A stretch of DNA of 64,000 bases from Acinetobacter venetianus RAG-1 = CIP 110063 (GCF_000368585.1 NZ_KB849558.1:1071688-1135687), one strand, 5' to 3'; positions 1 through 8,948 are shown, counted from the first letter of the stretch. Numbers and translations are program-made. The notes: generated by a model from the sequence alone, not told the origin.

Positions 1-123
1 TGCGTCGAATCAGATTACGCAGCAATTCGTCAAATCTGTTTGGAATACTGTGATTTATGGCAGCAATTTTGGGATGAGCAAATTGCAACTTATCAATATG
101 AAACTTTCCGAAAACTGGCTTAG
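1..123 (+). CDS. C-terminal end of an unknown protein (partial)
   Basis: An open frame enters from the left edge and ends at a TAG at 121-123, giving the last 40 residues of a protein rich in aromatic and acidic residues (it ends FRKLA). The start lies outside the window. I do not recognise the family from this tail. It is convergent with the following minus-strand gene and is followed by a strong hairpin, which supports this being a real gene end. Confidence 0.55.
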   Translation, partial: CVESDYAAIRQICLEYCDLWQQFWDEQIATYQYETFRKLA

Positions 124-131
124 TTTTAGAT

Positions 132-168
132 CAAGGTCATTTCTAAACTCAATATAGAAGTGACCTTG
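132..168. terminator. Hairpin between convergent genes
   Basis: Arms 132-145 (CAAGGTCATTTCTA) and 155-168 (TAGAAGTGACCTTG) pair along 14 bp with one G-T wobble and a 9-nt loop. It sits between the stop of the partial gene and the stop of the minus-strand oxidoreductase, so it could end transcription from both sides. There is no long T run. Confidence 0.6.
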
Positions 169-172
169 TCAT

Positions 173-1051
173 TTAAAACAAGAGTGATCGATGTGCTGCT
201 ACGCCCGCCATTGTTCCATCTCCTACAGCCAATGAAACAGAACCACCTAAACGCGCAACATCTCCACAAGCAAAAACACCAGTAACTGAAGTTTCTTTCA
301 ATGTATTGGTTTTAATCATTTCACCCATAGAGTTCTGTTCTAACTCACATCCTAGATGAACAATCCACTCTTGATTAATTAGACATCGTGTACTCACAAA
401 CGCCCCATCTAAAGCAACCGAGCTATCATCTTCTAAAACAATATTGCATTCACCATTAATCTCTTTAATCCTTCTTTTTTCAATCTTGATATTTCGAGCT
501 TGCAGTGCTTGTTCTGTTTCTATATCGATACCTTGATTATTTAAGAATAAAGTGACACTCCCCCAATCAATCAACATCATCGACATATGGATAGAATGTT
601 CTGATGAGGCAATGATTCCAATATTGCCTTTATTTAACTCATAACCATGACAATATGGACAATGAAAAATACTGGTTCCCCATCGCTCTGAAACTCCCTT
701 AATTTCGGGTAATTGATCTTTTATACCTGTGGCTATGATCAAACGTTTTGCTGTTAAGGATTGAACGCCATCAATACAAACATGGAAATGCCCATCTTTC
801 GTTTCAACTCGCTTTACTTTGCCTTGCTGCCAATTCACAGTTTCATATTTCATTAATTGCTGTTTGCCAATATGCGCAATTTCACTTGCAGACGTACCAT
901 CTTGAGTCAAAAAACCATGAGAAAATTCAGCAAAACGATTCCTCCTTTCTCCTGCATCGATAATGACAACATTTCGTCTCGCTCTAGCCAAAGGTAATGC
1001 AGCTGCTAAACCCGCATAGCTTCCACCAATAATTGCTACATCATGAATCAT
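173..1051 (-). CDS. Thioredoxin reductase-like NAD(P)/FAD-dependent oxidoreductase
   Basis: A two-dinucleotide-domain flavoprotein of about 292 residues. The N-terminus has an FAD-binding GGSYAG motif near residues 9-14, a CPYCHG redox pair lies near residues 131-136, and a GVFACGD segment near the C-terminus matches the second FAD contact. The CxxC in this place is the mark of thioredoxin-reductase-like enzymes, but the protein is shorter than TrxB (about 315 residues) and its electron acceptor is unknown. ATG at 1051 is chosen over an in-frame GTG at 1057. It is divergent from an Rrf2 regulator, and the 105-bp gap holds two matched palindromes, so it is probably the regulator's target. The cytoplasmic location is inferred. 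Confidence 0.85.
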   Translation of the reverse strand: MIHDVAIIGGSYAGLAAALPLARARRNVVIIDAGERRNRFAEFSHGFLTQDGTSASEIAHIGKQQLMKYETVNWQQGKVKRVETKDGHFHVCIDGVQSLTAKRLIIATGIKDQLPEIKGVSERWGTSIFHCPYCHGYELNKGNIGIIASSEHSIHMSMMLIDWGSVTLFLNNQGIDIETEQALQARNIKIEKRRIKEINGECNIVLEDDSSVALDGAFVSTRCLINQEWIVHLGCELEQNSMGEMIKTNTLKETSVTGVFACGDVARLGGSVSLAVGDGTMAGVAAHRSLLF

Positions 1052-1065
1052 AATCACACCAATAA

Positions 1066-1082
1066 GTAACTTTTAAAGTTAC
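1066..1082. promoter_or_regulatory. Palindromic operator 1 (Rrf2-type, inferred)
   Basis: Perfect inverted repeat GTAACTTTTAAAGTTAC, 8-bp arms around a central T, 15 bp upstream of the oxidoreductase start. A near copy lies exactly 40 bp away (1106-1122), on the same helix face. Assignment to the neighbouring Rrf2 protein is inference. Confidence 0.6.
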
Positions 1083-1105
1083 GGTAATACTATTCTTTTT
1101 ATTTT

Positions 1106-1122
1106 GCAACTTTTGATGTTAC
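1106..1122. promoter_or_regulatory. Palindromic operator 2 (Rrf2-type, inferred)
   Basis: GCAACTTTTGATGTTAC is an imperfect copy of the perfect palindrome at 1066-1082, with 14 of 17 positions the same. It lies 34 bp upstream of the Rrf2 start codon, so one site faces each divergent gene. Confidence 0.55.
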
Positions 1123-1156
1123 ATTAAGACAACTCCTACTTTTACAATCCTACCTC

Positions 1157-1594
1157 ATGCGAACTGACAGCAAGCTTTCACGGATGCTACATGTGCTTTT
1201 ACACATGGCTAGAAATAACAAAACTTACACTTCTGATGAAATAGCGCAAATGCTATCTACCAATCCAGTGGTGATTCGAAGAACTATGGCTGGCTTGAAA
1301 AAAGCAGGCTTTATTCATTCTGAAAAAGGTCCTAAAGGCGGTTGGTCATTGGTTGAAGACCTCAGTAAAATTACGCTTTTTGATATTTATAATGCGGTTG
1401 GTGAACCAACTATTTTTGCAATGGGCAATGAAAGAGTTAATCCAGATTGTGCTGTTGAAAGAGTCGTAAATGCAGCTTTAGATGATGCAATGAATCAAGC
1501 GCAAACGATCTTACTTACCCAACTCAAGGCAACGACACTTGCCGATCTGGCATTGGGGTTTGATCAGATTTGTACTCAGGAATCTTTTAAGTAA
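1157..1594 (+). CDS. Rrf2-family transcriptional regulator
   Basis: A 145-residue protein with an N-terminal winged helix typical of Rrf2 proteins: RMLHVLLHMA, then a recognition region VIRRTMAGLKKAGF and the wing segment GPKGGWSL. The three clustered cysteines that hold the iron-sulfur cluster in IscR and NsrR are not present; single Cys residues occur in NPDCAVER and QICTQE, so a thiol or other signal is possible. It is divergent from a thioredoxin-reductase-like gene, a pairing common for this subfamily, and two matched palindromes lie between them. No clear ribosome-binding site precedes the ATG, so the exact start is less certain than the family. Confidence 0.85.
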   Translation: MRTDSKLSRMLHVLLHMARNNKTYTSDEIAQMLSTNPVVIRRTMAGLKKAGFIHSEKGPKGGWSLVEDLSKITLFDIYNAVGEPTIFAMGNERVNPDCAVERVVNAALDDAMNQAQTILLTQLKATTLADLALGFDQICTQESFK

Positions 1595-1719
1595 TTGCAG
1601 ATACGCTAGATAAAACCAACTTCATCAAAACATATTTTTCAATGTAAAAATTCGCCAAATTTATCTGCATCGAGTTGAGAATTACAATACAATTCAACTT
1701 TGTTTTAATTTCTTCCGCT

Positions 1720-2175
1720 ATGTTTTCACAATTTGACGTTAACTTACTTGTATTGTTGATTCTTTTAGGCTGTGGAATCTTTAGTCATAATACAGCCGTG
1801 ACTGTGGCTGCTGGTGTTTTGATTCTCGTGAAACTTACACCTCTTGATCAGTTTTTCCCTCTTATACAGCAACATGGGCTTAATGTCGGCATCATCATTT
1901 TGACCATTGGTGTACTATCGCCAATCGCAAGTGGCAAACTAAGCGGTGAAAGTATTCTAAAATCTTTTGTAAGCTGGAAATCACTTCTCGCGATCGCTGT
2001 CGGACTATTAGTGGCATGGTTGGGTGGCCGTGGAGTGAAGCTCATGAGCAATCAACCAGATGTCGTCGCGGGTTTATTAATCGGGACTGTTGCAGGCGTT
2101 GCCCTACTACGAGGAGTTCCAGTTGGCCCTCTCATCGCAGCAGGAATATTATCGGTTTTGATTGGTAAGTCTTAG
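1720..2175 (+). CDS. DUF441 (YeaL-like) inner-membrane protein
   Basis: About 151 residues, very hydrophobic, with four to five predicted membrane segments. The motif order ([20 protein letters not shown], then [17 protein letters not shown], then the [21 protein letters not shown] ending) matches the DUF441/YeaL family, whose function is unknown. The open frame extends upstream to a TTG at 1675, but the ATG at 1720 gives the family's usual N-terminus [10 protein letters not shown]. It stands alone, convergent with the LysR gene. Confidence 0.85.
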   Translation: MFSQFDVNLLVLLILLGCGIFSHNTAVTVAAGVLILVKLTPLDQFFPLIQQHGLNVGIIILTIGVLSPIASGKLSGESILKSFVSWKSLLAIAVGLLVAWLGGRGVKLMSNQPDVVAGLLIGTVAGVALLRGVPVGPLIAAGILSVLIGKS

Positions 2176-2186
2176 TTTAAGCACGA

Positions 2187-3107
2187 TCAGCGTTCATAAT
2201 AAACTGCACGCTTTTGTGAGAACTTTTCCAACTGCTTTAAAAAGCCCTCAAAATAGCTCTTTTCTGTGTCTTCTGTACGATAGCCCGCATACAGTGTACG
2301 TCTTAAACCTTTTGGCGATACACAGTCTAAACGGCGACTGACCACCCATCCTTTTTGTTCATATTCATTGACAACCCAATCAGGTAAAGCCGCTATACCT
2401 CGTCCACTTGCAACCAATTGAATCAGCATTTGAGTCAAATCAGTCGTCCGAATATGCTTTGGATGAATATTTGCAGGAATAAATAAATGCGCCATGATAT
2501 CCAAACGATGCTTATCGACAGGATAGGTAATCAATGTTTCTTCTGCCAAATCTTGTATCGAAACTTTTTCAGCACGCACTAATGGATGCGTAGTTGATAA
2601 TACTAAACGCGATTCATATTCAAAAATTGGAAAATATTCAATCCCTTTCAAAGCAATTGGATCAGCGGTAATAAGTAAATCAAACTCTGCATTCTGTAAT
2701 AATTCATGTGGATTTGATTCAAAACCTGCTGCAAAATCTAGGTCAACATCAGGATATTGTTGACGATATTGATTAAGCAAAGGCATTAACCAATCAAAGC
2801 AACTATGGCATTCAGATGAAAAAATGATACGTCCAGTTTGACCATGCACAATACGAGTAATATCTGTTTGCGCAATTTGAACTTGCGGCAATACATCATC
2901 CGCCAGTTTAAGCAGTCGTTGCCCCACATTAGAGAAAGCCACAGGACGACTACGGCGGTTGACTACCTCAACGCCATACCAATGATCAAGTTCTTTTAAT
3001 TGATGTGAAATTGCTGAAGGTGTGAGACATAAATCTGCTGCCGCAGCGACCAATGAACCATGCTCTCTTAAAGCAAGAAGCGTTTTTAAATGACGAAGTT
3101 CTAACAT
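2187..3107 (-). CDS. LysR-family regulator, MetR-like
   Basis: A 306-residue LysR protein. The N-terminal winged helix (MLELRHLKTLLALREHGSL, then LTPSAISHQLKELDHWYG) has the SAISHQL recognition helix seen in MetR-type regulators, and the rest is a periplasmic-binding-like effector domain (HECHSCF-like SSECHSCFDWLM region near residue 100). MetR responds to homocysteine and acts on methionine genes; that role here is inference from similarity. ATG at 3107 is used; a TTG at 3131 in frame would only add eight residues unlike the family. No methionine gene is adjacent. Confidence 0.8.
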   Translation of the reverse strand: MLELRHLKTLLALREHGSLVAAAADLCLTPSAISHQLKELDHWYGVEVVNRRSRPVAFSNVGQRLLKLADDVLPQVQIAQTDITRIVHGQTGRIIFSSECHSCFDWLMPLLNQYRQQYPDVDLDFAAGFESNPHELLQNAEFDLLITADPIALKGIEYFPIFEYESRLVLSTTHPLVRAEKVSIQDLAEETLITYPVDKHRLDIMAHLFIPANIHPKHIRTTDLTQMLIQLVASGRGIAALPDWVVNEYEQKGWVVSRRLDCVSPKGLRRTLYAGYRTEDTEKSYFEGFLKQLEKFSQKRAVYYER

Positions 3108-3477
3108 GAATAATAACCAGAAAAACAACAACTTTCCTTTAATCTAAATCTAGTCAATGCACAGATAGAAAGGATAAGCTGCTGCCCTTTAATTTATTAA
3201 TTGAATTGTTTTCATCTTAACATAGCATTAATGAGATAGTCTCAACATGAATTCTATTTAATTGTTATTTTATTAAATGAAATTTAATTATTTGAAATAT
3301 CACCTATTCAATCATCACAAAATTGAGAATACTAAACGATAGGACGGCTAAGTACGCAGCAAGTATCGGCAGTTAAAAAATTTCAGTTTGAACTGAAAAC
3401 ATTTCATTCAATCCAAGCCCTATCATTTATTAAAACTTTTAAACTATCAGCTGGATTTCTGTAGACCTTATAAAACC
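3108..3477. other. AT-rich intergenic region with an inverted repeat
   Basis: 370 bases between the LysR and queH starts, both transcribed outwards. It holds an 8-bp inverted repeat TTTCAGTT-TG-AACTGAAA at 3381-3398, a form that fits LysR-type sites, plus long A/T runs. No open frame with a ribosome-binding site was seen. Confidence 0.4.
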
Positions 3478-4173
3478 ATGACACGTCAAAGCCAAAAGAC
3501 GCTTGAACGCCAAAAACTCAGCTTACCGAAAGGTCATAACAAATTGCTGTTGCATTCATGCTGTGCCCCATGTTCAGGCGAAGTCATGGAAACACTGATA
3601 GAGTCTGGTATCGATTTCTCTATCTTTTTCTATAATCCTAATATTCACCCAGTCAAAGAATATTTGATTCGTAAAGAAGAAAATATCCGTTTTGCCGAAA
3701 AGCATAATATCCCTTTTATCGATTGTGATTACGATACCGATAACTGGTTTGCTCGAGCCAAAGGAATGGAGAATGAACCTGAAAAAGGCATTCGCTGTAC
3801 CATGTGTTTCGACATGCGTTTTGAGAGAACAGCGCTCTACGCACATGAACATGGATTTAGTTTAATTAGTAGTTCTTTAGGCATTTCTCGCTGGAAGAAT
3901 ATGCAGCAAATCAATGATTGTGGACTTCGTGCCGCTGCTCATTATCCGGATATTCAATATTGGGATTATAACTGGCGCAAGCATGGCGGCGCTGTACGCA
4001 TGTTGGAGATCAGCAAACGAGAAGAATTTTATCAACAAGAATACTGTGGCTGTGTCTATTCGCTTAGGGATACCAATCGCTGGCGTATGAGTAACGGACG
4101 TGATCGAATTCAATTAGGTGTGAAATTTTATAGTAATGCAATGGATGAAGATCAAAATACTTCCAGTAAATAA
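3478..4173 (+). CDS. queH: Epoxyqueuosine reductase QueH
   Basis: A 231-residue protein of the QueH (DUF208) family, which reduces epoxyqueuosine to queuosine in tRNA and is unrelated to QueG. The family cysteines are visible: [10 protein letters not shown] near residues 26-35, RCTMCFDMR near residue 108, and YCGCVYS near residue 184. These bind the iron-sulfur cluster and metal in the characterised enzyme. The SLGISRWKN segment is also typical. It is a lone gene with its own terminator directly downstream. The start has no clear ribosome-binding site but gives the expected length. Confidence 0.93.
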   Translation: MTRQSQKTLERQKLSLPKGHNKLLLHSCCAPCSGEVMETLIESGIDFSIFFYNPNIHPVKEYLIRKEENIRFAEKHNIPFIDCDYDTDNWFARAKGMENEPEKGIRCTMCFDMRFERTALYAHEHGFSLISSSLGISRWKNMQQINDCGLRAAAHYPDIQYWDYNWRKHGGAVRMLEISKREEFYQQEYCGCVYSLRDTNRWRMSNGRDRIQLGVKFYSNAMDEDQNTSSK

Positions 4174-4198
4174 TACTCAATCATCAGCCAAATACCCT

Positions 4199-4231
4199 AA
4201 AAAGGCTGATCGCGAAGATCAGCCTTTTTAT
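4199..4231. terminator. Bidirectional terminator
   Basis: AAAAGGCTGATC (4201-4212) pairs with GATCAGCCTTTT (4218-4229) around a GCGAA loop, with T and A runs on the two sides. It lies between the stops of queH and the convergent DUF4198 gene and can serve both. Confidence 0.9.
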
Positions 4232-4232
4232 T

Positions 4233-5024
4233 TTAATTTACAGACAAACTAATGATGGTATAAAACTGATTACTCGGCTTTTTCTTAGAATCTACAGTCT
4301 CACTGACTTCAACTAAATACTCCGTTGCTTTTGGAAAAATAAGCTCTGCTGTTCCATCTATTAAAGTTTTCAAATTCTTAGCTTGCTCATCTGTAGCACC
4401 TTTAGCTCGAATCACAACATTGGCATTTGCTAATGCTTGATTGTCTTTTGAAACCTTAATTTTTACCGCTTGATTAGCCTTTAATTCATTTGGATGCGTC
4501 AAAAACTCAACTTGAATAGGTGCTAACATTGCTTGAATTGGGGTATTTTTTTCTTTTGATACATAAGTGAATAATGTCCATTCACGCTTCACTTCGGTTG
4601 GCGTATATTTCTTCGCTTTTAAATCCGCAGGGATTACATAATCACGCTCAGCTTTTTTAGGCGCTTGATCCGCAGGCATGTCAAAAAACATTTTCCATTC
4701 TTTTTGATCTTGAACGTATTTCAATGGATAAGTCGTGCTTGTTTTAACCGTATAAGTCCCTGACTCTGGAAGCTTAAGATCAAATACCGTTGTAGAGCCT
4801 AATTTAGATTCAGGTTCAATCAAATTCTTGTTGTTATTAGGACTTATAATTTCAAACTTTGCATCTTTCAGTGCATATTCACTATTCAATGCCTCTTCTG
4901 CATAACCTGAAACAACCGCAACCTGCGTTTGTGAAGTATTATAGACCAATGGTGCAACATAAGGTTCATGTGCAAAACTAGAAACTGAAAGCATCAGTAA
5001 TGAACTAGCCAATAAAGTTCTCAT
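4233..5024 (-). CDS. DUF4198-family periplasmic protein
   Basis: 263 residues beginning with a signal peptide (MRTLLASSLLMLSVSSFAHEP, cleavage after SFA). The mature protein fits DUF4198, a group with an N-terminal domain and a C-terminal Ig-like beta domain, found near metal-uptake systems and related to NikM/CbiK-type accessory proteins. A good ribosome-binding site (GGTGGAG) precedes the ATG. A Fur-box-like sequence 67 bp upstream of the start suggests iron control. Its partner is not in view. The binding of a metal or metallophore is inference. Confidence 0.75.
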   Translation of the reverse strand: MRTLLASSLLMLSVSSFAHEPYVAPLVYNTSQTQVAVVSGYAEEALNSEYALKDAKFEIISPNNNKNLIEPESKLGSTTVFDLKLPESGTYTVKTSTTYPLKYVQDQKEWKMFFDMPADQAPKKAERDYVIPADLKAKKYTPTEVKREWTLFTYVSKEKNTPIQAMLAPIQVEFLTHPNELKANQAVKIKVSKDNQALANANVVIRAKGATDEQAKNLKTLIDGTAELIFPKATEYLVEVSETVDSKKKPSNQFYTIISLSVN

Positions 5025-5090
5025 AAATCATCTCCACCCTAAAAACATATAAATTTGATCGCATTTAATTCAGCATTATTATACACAAAT

Positions 5091-5109
5091 GCAAATAATT
5101 ATCATTATA
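5091..5109. promoter_or_regulatory. Fur-box-like site
   Basis: GCAAATAATTATCATTATA matches 15 of 19 positions of the Fur consensus read as GATAATGATTATCATTATC. It lies between the DUF4198 start (minus) and the MFS start (plus), 67 and 110 bp away, so it could act on either. Confidence 0.6.
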
Positions 5110-5219
5110 TTTAAATGATTCATTCTTTAATTTATTCCACTGTTAAAAATTACGTTCCTTTTCACTTTTATTTTGTTAGCTCGAATATAATATGCTCGGT
5201 TTATTATTTTAGAGTCATT

Positions 5220-6437
5220 ATGTCCTCTCTAAGCTCTCCTACACTCTCCTCTCAACCTAAACACTATTCATTATTTCTCGTTATTTTTTCTCTTGCGGTC
5301 GGTAGTTTTTGCATTGGAACGACCGAGTTTGTGGCAATGGGATTGATTCAAGAAATCGCAAGTGATCTGAATGTGAGTGTTCCCCACGCTGGCTATTTCA
5401 TTAGCGCTTATGCTTTAGGTGTGATGGTTGGTGCACCGATTATTGCAATCTTAGGCGCGAAAGTTCCTCGAAAAACGTTATTACTTAGCTTAATGCTGTT
5501 CTATGGCTTGGCGAATGCTGCTACAGCTTTTGCGACAACTCCAGAGACAATGTTAGTTTCTCGTTTTATCGCAGGTTTTCCTCATGGTGCTTATTTTGGA
5601 GTTGCAGCATTGGTTGCAGCTGAGCTTGCAGGTAAACAACGTCGTGCAACTGCGATTGCACAAGTGATGATGGGTCTAACAATCGCCAATGTGATTGGTG
5701 TACCTATTGCAACGTGGTTGGGTCAGCAGTTCGGATGGAAAGCGGGTTTTGAGTTTTCCGCAATTATTGCCTTCATCACCCTGATTGGGGTAAGTCTATT
5801 TGTACCGAACATTCCACTACAGAAAACCGCAAGTATCCGTGCTGAAGTTGCTGGACTCAAAAATATCAATATGTGGTTGGCACTTGCTGTAGGTGCAGTT
5901 GGTTTTGGCGGTATGTTCTCAGTTTATAGTTATGTATCTCCTATTCTGACTGAATACACAGAAGCAAATATCTCAATCGTTCCTATCGCATTAGCCATTT
6001 GGGGAACAGGTATGGTATTTGGAGGACTTGTGGCTGGATGGTTAGCGGATAAAGACTTGTTTAAAACCATGATTGGAATTTTGATTAGTTCAGCACTCGC
6101 ATTCGTATTTGCCAGCTTTATGATGTCAAACCTATATTCAGCAATATTGGCTTTATTCCTGATAGGCTTTACAGTGATTGGTCTTGGTGGTGCTTTACAA
6201 ACCTATCTTATGGATATTGCTGGCGATGCACAAACACTAGCGGCCTCACTGAATCATTCTGCATTCAACTTAGCCAACGCACTTGGTGCATTCCTAGGTG
6301 GCTGGGTGCTTAGTCATAATATGGGTTGGCTCGCACCAATTTGGGTGGGTTTTGTTTTAAGTCTTGGTGGATTAGTTATTTTATTAATCGCTCTAGCTGT
6401 CGCAAAATATACAAAGAAAGAATCTGTAGCATCATAG
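5220..6437 (+). CDS. MFS efflux transporter, AraJ/YdhP-like (DHA1)
   Basis: About 405 residues, twelve predicted membrane segments. The first segment (FCIGTTEFVAMGLIQEIA) and the loop GAKVPRKTLL, followed by the motif FPHGAYFGVAALVAAELA, mark the AraJ/YdhP/YdeA group of drug:H+ or sugar efflux MFS proteins. The substrate is not predictable. ATG at 5220 is preferred to an upstream in-frame start at 5115 because the added 35 residues are not like the family and cover the promoter region with a Fur-like site. An 11-bp perfect hairpin spans its stop codon. Confidence 0.88.
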   Translation: MSSLSSPTLSSQPKHYSLFLVIFSLAVGSFCIGTTEFVAMGLIQEIASDLNVSVPHAGYFISAYALGVMVGAPIIAILGAKVPRKTLLLSLMLFYGLANAATAFATTPETMLVSRFIAGFPHGAYFGVAALVAAELAGKQRRATAIAQVMMGLTIANVIGVPIATWLGQQFGWKAGFEFSAIIAFITLIGVSLFVPNIPLQKTASIRAEVAGLKNINMWLALAVGAVGFGGMFSVYSYVSPILTEYTEANISIVPIALAIWGTGMVFGGLVAGWLADKDLFKTMIGILISSALAFVFASFMMSNLYSAILALFLIGFTVIGLGGALQTYLMDIAGDAQTLAASLNHSAFNLANALGAFLGGWVLSHNMGWLAPIWVGFVLSLGGLVILLIALAVAKYTKKESVAS

Positions 6438-6447
6438 CTACAGATTC
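6420..6447. terminator. Perfect hairpin spanning the MFS stop codon
   Basis: GAATCTGTAGC (6420-6430) and GCTACAGATTC (6437-6447) form 11 perfect base pairs with a 6-nt loop; the TAG stop (6435-6437) is inside. On the minus strand the hairpin is followed by TTTCTTT, so it may terminate the convergent DUF2238 gene; on the plus strand there is no T run. Confidence 0.6.
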
Positions 6448-6507
6448 AAAAACATCACACAATCTTTCCTTGTGTTTTTATAAAAGATTATTCAATAAAA
6501 TCAAAAT

Positions 6508-7125
6508 TTAGAGACTGCCTCTTAATTTCTCAATCTGTTGATCATGCCATTTCGATAAAAATAGCAACGCGGTACTACCGCCAATTAATGCAAAAAACAT
6601 ATCAGACTGTGTATCCCACTCATAACCTTGAGTTCCGAGGAATTCTTCTGCTCCCTGTCCCAACAACAATGCTGCGGCCCACTCGATCAACTCATACGTT
6701 GCACTTATCGCGAGTACAATACAAATCACAATAAAACTCAGTATTTTGCCTTTGGCTAAAATATGATTTCGAATCAATATTTCACGAGCAACTACTGCTG
6801 GAACAAAACCTTGCATGAAATGCCCTATTTTATCGTAAGGATTACGATCTAAATTAAACCAGTCTGCAATTTCAAAGCCCAAAGGCACGCGTGCATAGGT
6901 ATAAGCACCGCCAACAATAAGAACAATTGCATGCAAAAAAATTAGACTATATAGCAAGTTCGTCAAAGGAAACTTTTTAAAGCTCATAAATAACACAGGC
7001 ATCACAATCAAGACTGGTATCACTTCCATCAACCACGTCATTCGATCATATGGCTTAATCCCAGAAAGAATCAAAACAATAGCTATAATCGTTGTTCCCA
7101 AACCTAATAAAGAAATTCGCATCAT
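6508..7125 (-). CDS. DUF2238 (YjdF-like) inner-membrane protein
   Basis: 205 residues, about six membrane segments. The central NPYDKIGHFMQGFVPAVVAREIL region and the C-terminal ELIEWAAALLLGQGAEEFLGTQGYEWDTQSDM region match DUF2238/YjdF, including the conserved His, Glu and Asp residues that could bind a metal. Function is unknown. Two ATG codons in tandem (7125, 7122) make the start uncertain by one residue. It is convergent with the MFS gene. Confidence 0.85.
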   Translation of the reverse strand: MMRISLLGLGTTIIAIVLILSGIKPYDRMTWLMEVIPVLIVMPVLFMSFKKFPLTNLLYSLIFLHAIVLIVGGAYTYARVPLGFEIADWFNLDRNPYDKIGHFMQGFVPAVVAREILIRNHILAKGKILSFIVICIVLAISATYELIEWAAALLLGQGAEEFLGTQGYEWDTQSDMFFALIGGSTALLFLSKWHDQQIEKLRGSL

Positions 7126-7165
7126 TTTATAAAAAGTATTGATTCATTTACTCATGACATCATAT

Positions 7166-7196
7166 AAAAAACCCGTGGAAAGTCCTGCGGGTTTTT
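7166..7196. terminator. Rho-independent terminator of the siderophore ABC operon
   Basis: AAAAACCCG (7166-7174) pairs with CGGGTTTTT (7188-7196). It lies 25 bp beyond the stop of the binding-protein gene on the minus strand, where it ends in a T run. Confidence 0.85.
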
Positions 7197-7220
7197 GTTA
7201 TAAAATCGGCGAATTAAGCT

Positions 7221-8174
7221 TTATTTTACTGCATCTGCAACTTCTTTAAGCATCGTCTTCATCCCATCCAAGCCATTATTCATTAAATACCAGTTACTCG
7301 AATCGAGATAGACAATATTGCCGTTTTTCGCAGCTTTGGACTCATTAATAATCTTGTTATTCAATACGCGCTTTGCACCTTCCTGATTTTCAGTAATTGC
7401 TGCACCACGATCAATGACAAACAGATAATCTGGATTTTTCTGGGCAATAAACTCATGCGATACCGACATACCATGCAATCCCACCTTGATTGAAGGATCT
7501 GCTGGTGTAAATCCATACAGGTCGTGAATATTACCAAAACGTGAACCTGGGCCATAGGCAGCAATCTTGCTGTTATTCACCAGAATCACCAAAGCCGTTT
7601 TACCTTTAGTCTTGTCTTTTAATGTAGCAATATCTTTTTCCAAGCTTTGTAATTGCTGCTCAGCCTCAGACTTCTTGCCCACCATTTCAGCAATATTCAA
7701 GGTTTGCTGTTTAAAAGAATTGAACTGATCGTTGTAATCCACATCGACAAAGTAAGTTGGCGCAATCTGCTTGATTTGCCCCACCAGATTTTCCATTCGG
7801 CCACTCATCAAGATCAGCTCAGGCTGACTGGCTGCAATTTTTTCCAGATTCGGTTCTTTCACTGTCCCTACATCCAGATATTTACCTTCACTGAAATTTT
7901 GCAAGACTTTCGGCAACAGTGTTCCTTTTGGCAAAGCAACCACTTTATCGTCCGCGCCCAAAGCATGAATGGTATTTAAAGCACTAGTATCGAGTACAGC
8001 AATACGCGATAAATTCGCTGGAATGGTAATTTGCCCTGCCTTGCTGTTAAAGTTTAAGGTTTCATGTGTAGCAGCAGTATGACTGTTCTGATTTGCCGAA
8101 GGTGTGTTGGAATTGCCACATGCAGCCAATGCCACACTCAGCATCATGACTGGCAATGTTTTTTTGAAACGCAT
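7221..8174 (-). CDS. Siderophore ABC transporter, substrate-binding lipoprotein
   Basis: 317 residues. The N-terminus is a lipoprotein signal (MRFKKTLPVMMLSVALAACGN, lipobox LAAC). The rest is a class III (helical backbone) iron-siderophore binding protein: ISRIAVLDTSALNTIHALG-type start, QPELILMSGRM near residue 120, and a C-terminal GLDGMKTMLKE. It resembles the FatB/YclQ group that binds catecholate or mixed siderophores. Last gene of a four-gene operon with two permeases and an ATPase, 9 bp after the ATPase stop, with ribosome-binding site AGGAG. The ligand is unknown and no outer-membrane receptor is in the window. Confidence 0.88.
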   Translation of the reverse strand: MRFKKTLPVMMLSVALAACGNSNTPSANQNSHTAATHETLNFNSKAGQITIPANLSRIAVLDTSALNTIHALGADDKVVALPKGTLLPKVLQNFSEGKYLDVGTVKEPNLEKIAASQPELILMSGRMENLVGQIKQIAPTYFVDVDYNDQFNSFKQQTLNIAEMVGKKSEAEQQLQSLEKDIATLKDKTKGKTALVILVNNSKIAAYGPGSRFGNIHDLYGFTPADPSIKVGLHGMSVSHEFIAQKNPDYLFVIDRGAAITENQEGAKRVLNNKIINESKAAKNGNIVYLDSSNWYLMNNGLDGMKTMLKEVADAVK

Positions 8175-8183
8175 AACAAACTC

Positions 8184-8948
8184 CTAACTAATAAAATACA
8201 AACCTAATTTATGTTGCTGAACCTGCTGGATCGGAATATGGAAATCAAAAATATCTTGCAGAATATGTTCATCCATCAACTGTTGTGGATGCCCTTGATA
8301 CACCAATTCACCTTCTTTCATGGCAATGATGTGATCGGCATAAACAGAAGCAAAATTAATATCGTGAATCACCACAATGATTGATTTTCCATGATTCTCA
8401 GCCAAATCTTTCAAGACCCGCATAATCTGGGAAGAATGCTTCATATCCAGATTATTTAAGGGTTCATCGAGCAAGATATATTCGGTGTCCTGTGCCAGAA
8501 TCATGGCGATATAAGCGCGTTGTCGCTGCCCACCCGACAATTCGCTGATTTGTCGGTGTCTTAAGGCTTCCAGATCCATATAGGCAATTGAGCGATCAAT
8601 CACCTCACGGTCTTCCTGCGTTAGGCGACCTTGTGAATATGGGAAACGTCCGAAAGCAACCAGATCTTCAATACTAAGGCGTAACTCGGTATGGTTAGAC
8701 TGTTTTAAAATCGCCAGTTTTTTGGCAATGTCAGCACTTTTCATCTGTTGCAGATCTTGCCCATCCAGCAAAACTTGACCTTGATCTGCTTCAATTAAGC
8801 GACTCATCATCGAAAGTACAGTACTTTTACCTGCACCGTTTGGACCAATAAACGCCGTAAACTGTCCTTTGGCAATCGTCAGGGAAAGCGCATTTACCAC
8901 ACGTCGCTGTTGATAGCTTTTACTTAAATTCTTAAGCTCTATTGCCAC
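8184..8948 (-). CDS. Siderophore ABC transporter, ATP-binding protein
   Basis: 254 residues with Walker A GPNGAGKST (near residue 36), signature LSGGQRQRAYIAMILAQ, Walker B EYILLDEP and the switch His (VVIHDINF). It belongs to the FecE/FepC/YclP family. It starts at a GTG that overlaps the upstream permease stop by 10 bp, which indicates translational coupling. It powers import through the two permeases encoded just upstream. Confidence 0.92.
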   Translation of the reverse strand: MAIELKNLSKSYQQRRVVNALSLTIAKGQFTAFIGPNGAGKSTVLSMMSRLIEADQGQVLLDGQDLQQMKSADIAKKLAILKQSNHTELRLSIEDLVAFGRFPYSQGRLTQEDREVIDRSIAYMDLEALRHRQISELSGGQRQRAYIAMILAQDTEYILLDEPLNNLDMKHSSQIMRVLKDLAENHGKSIIVVIHDINFASVYADHIIAMKEGELVYQGHPQQLMDEHILQDIFDFHIPIQQVQQHKLGLYFIS

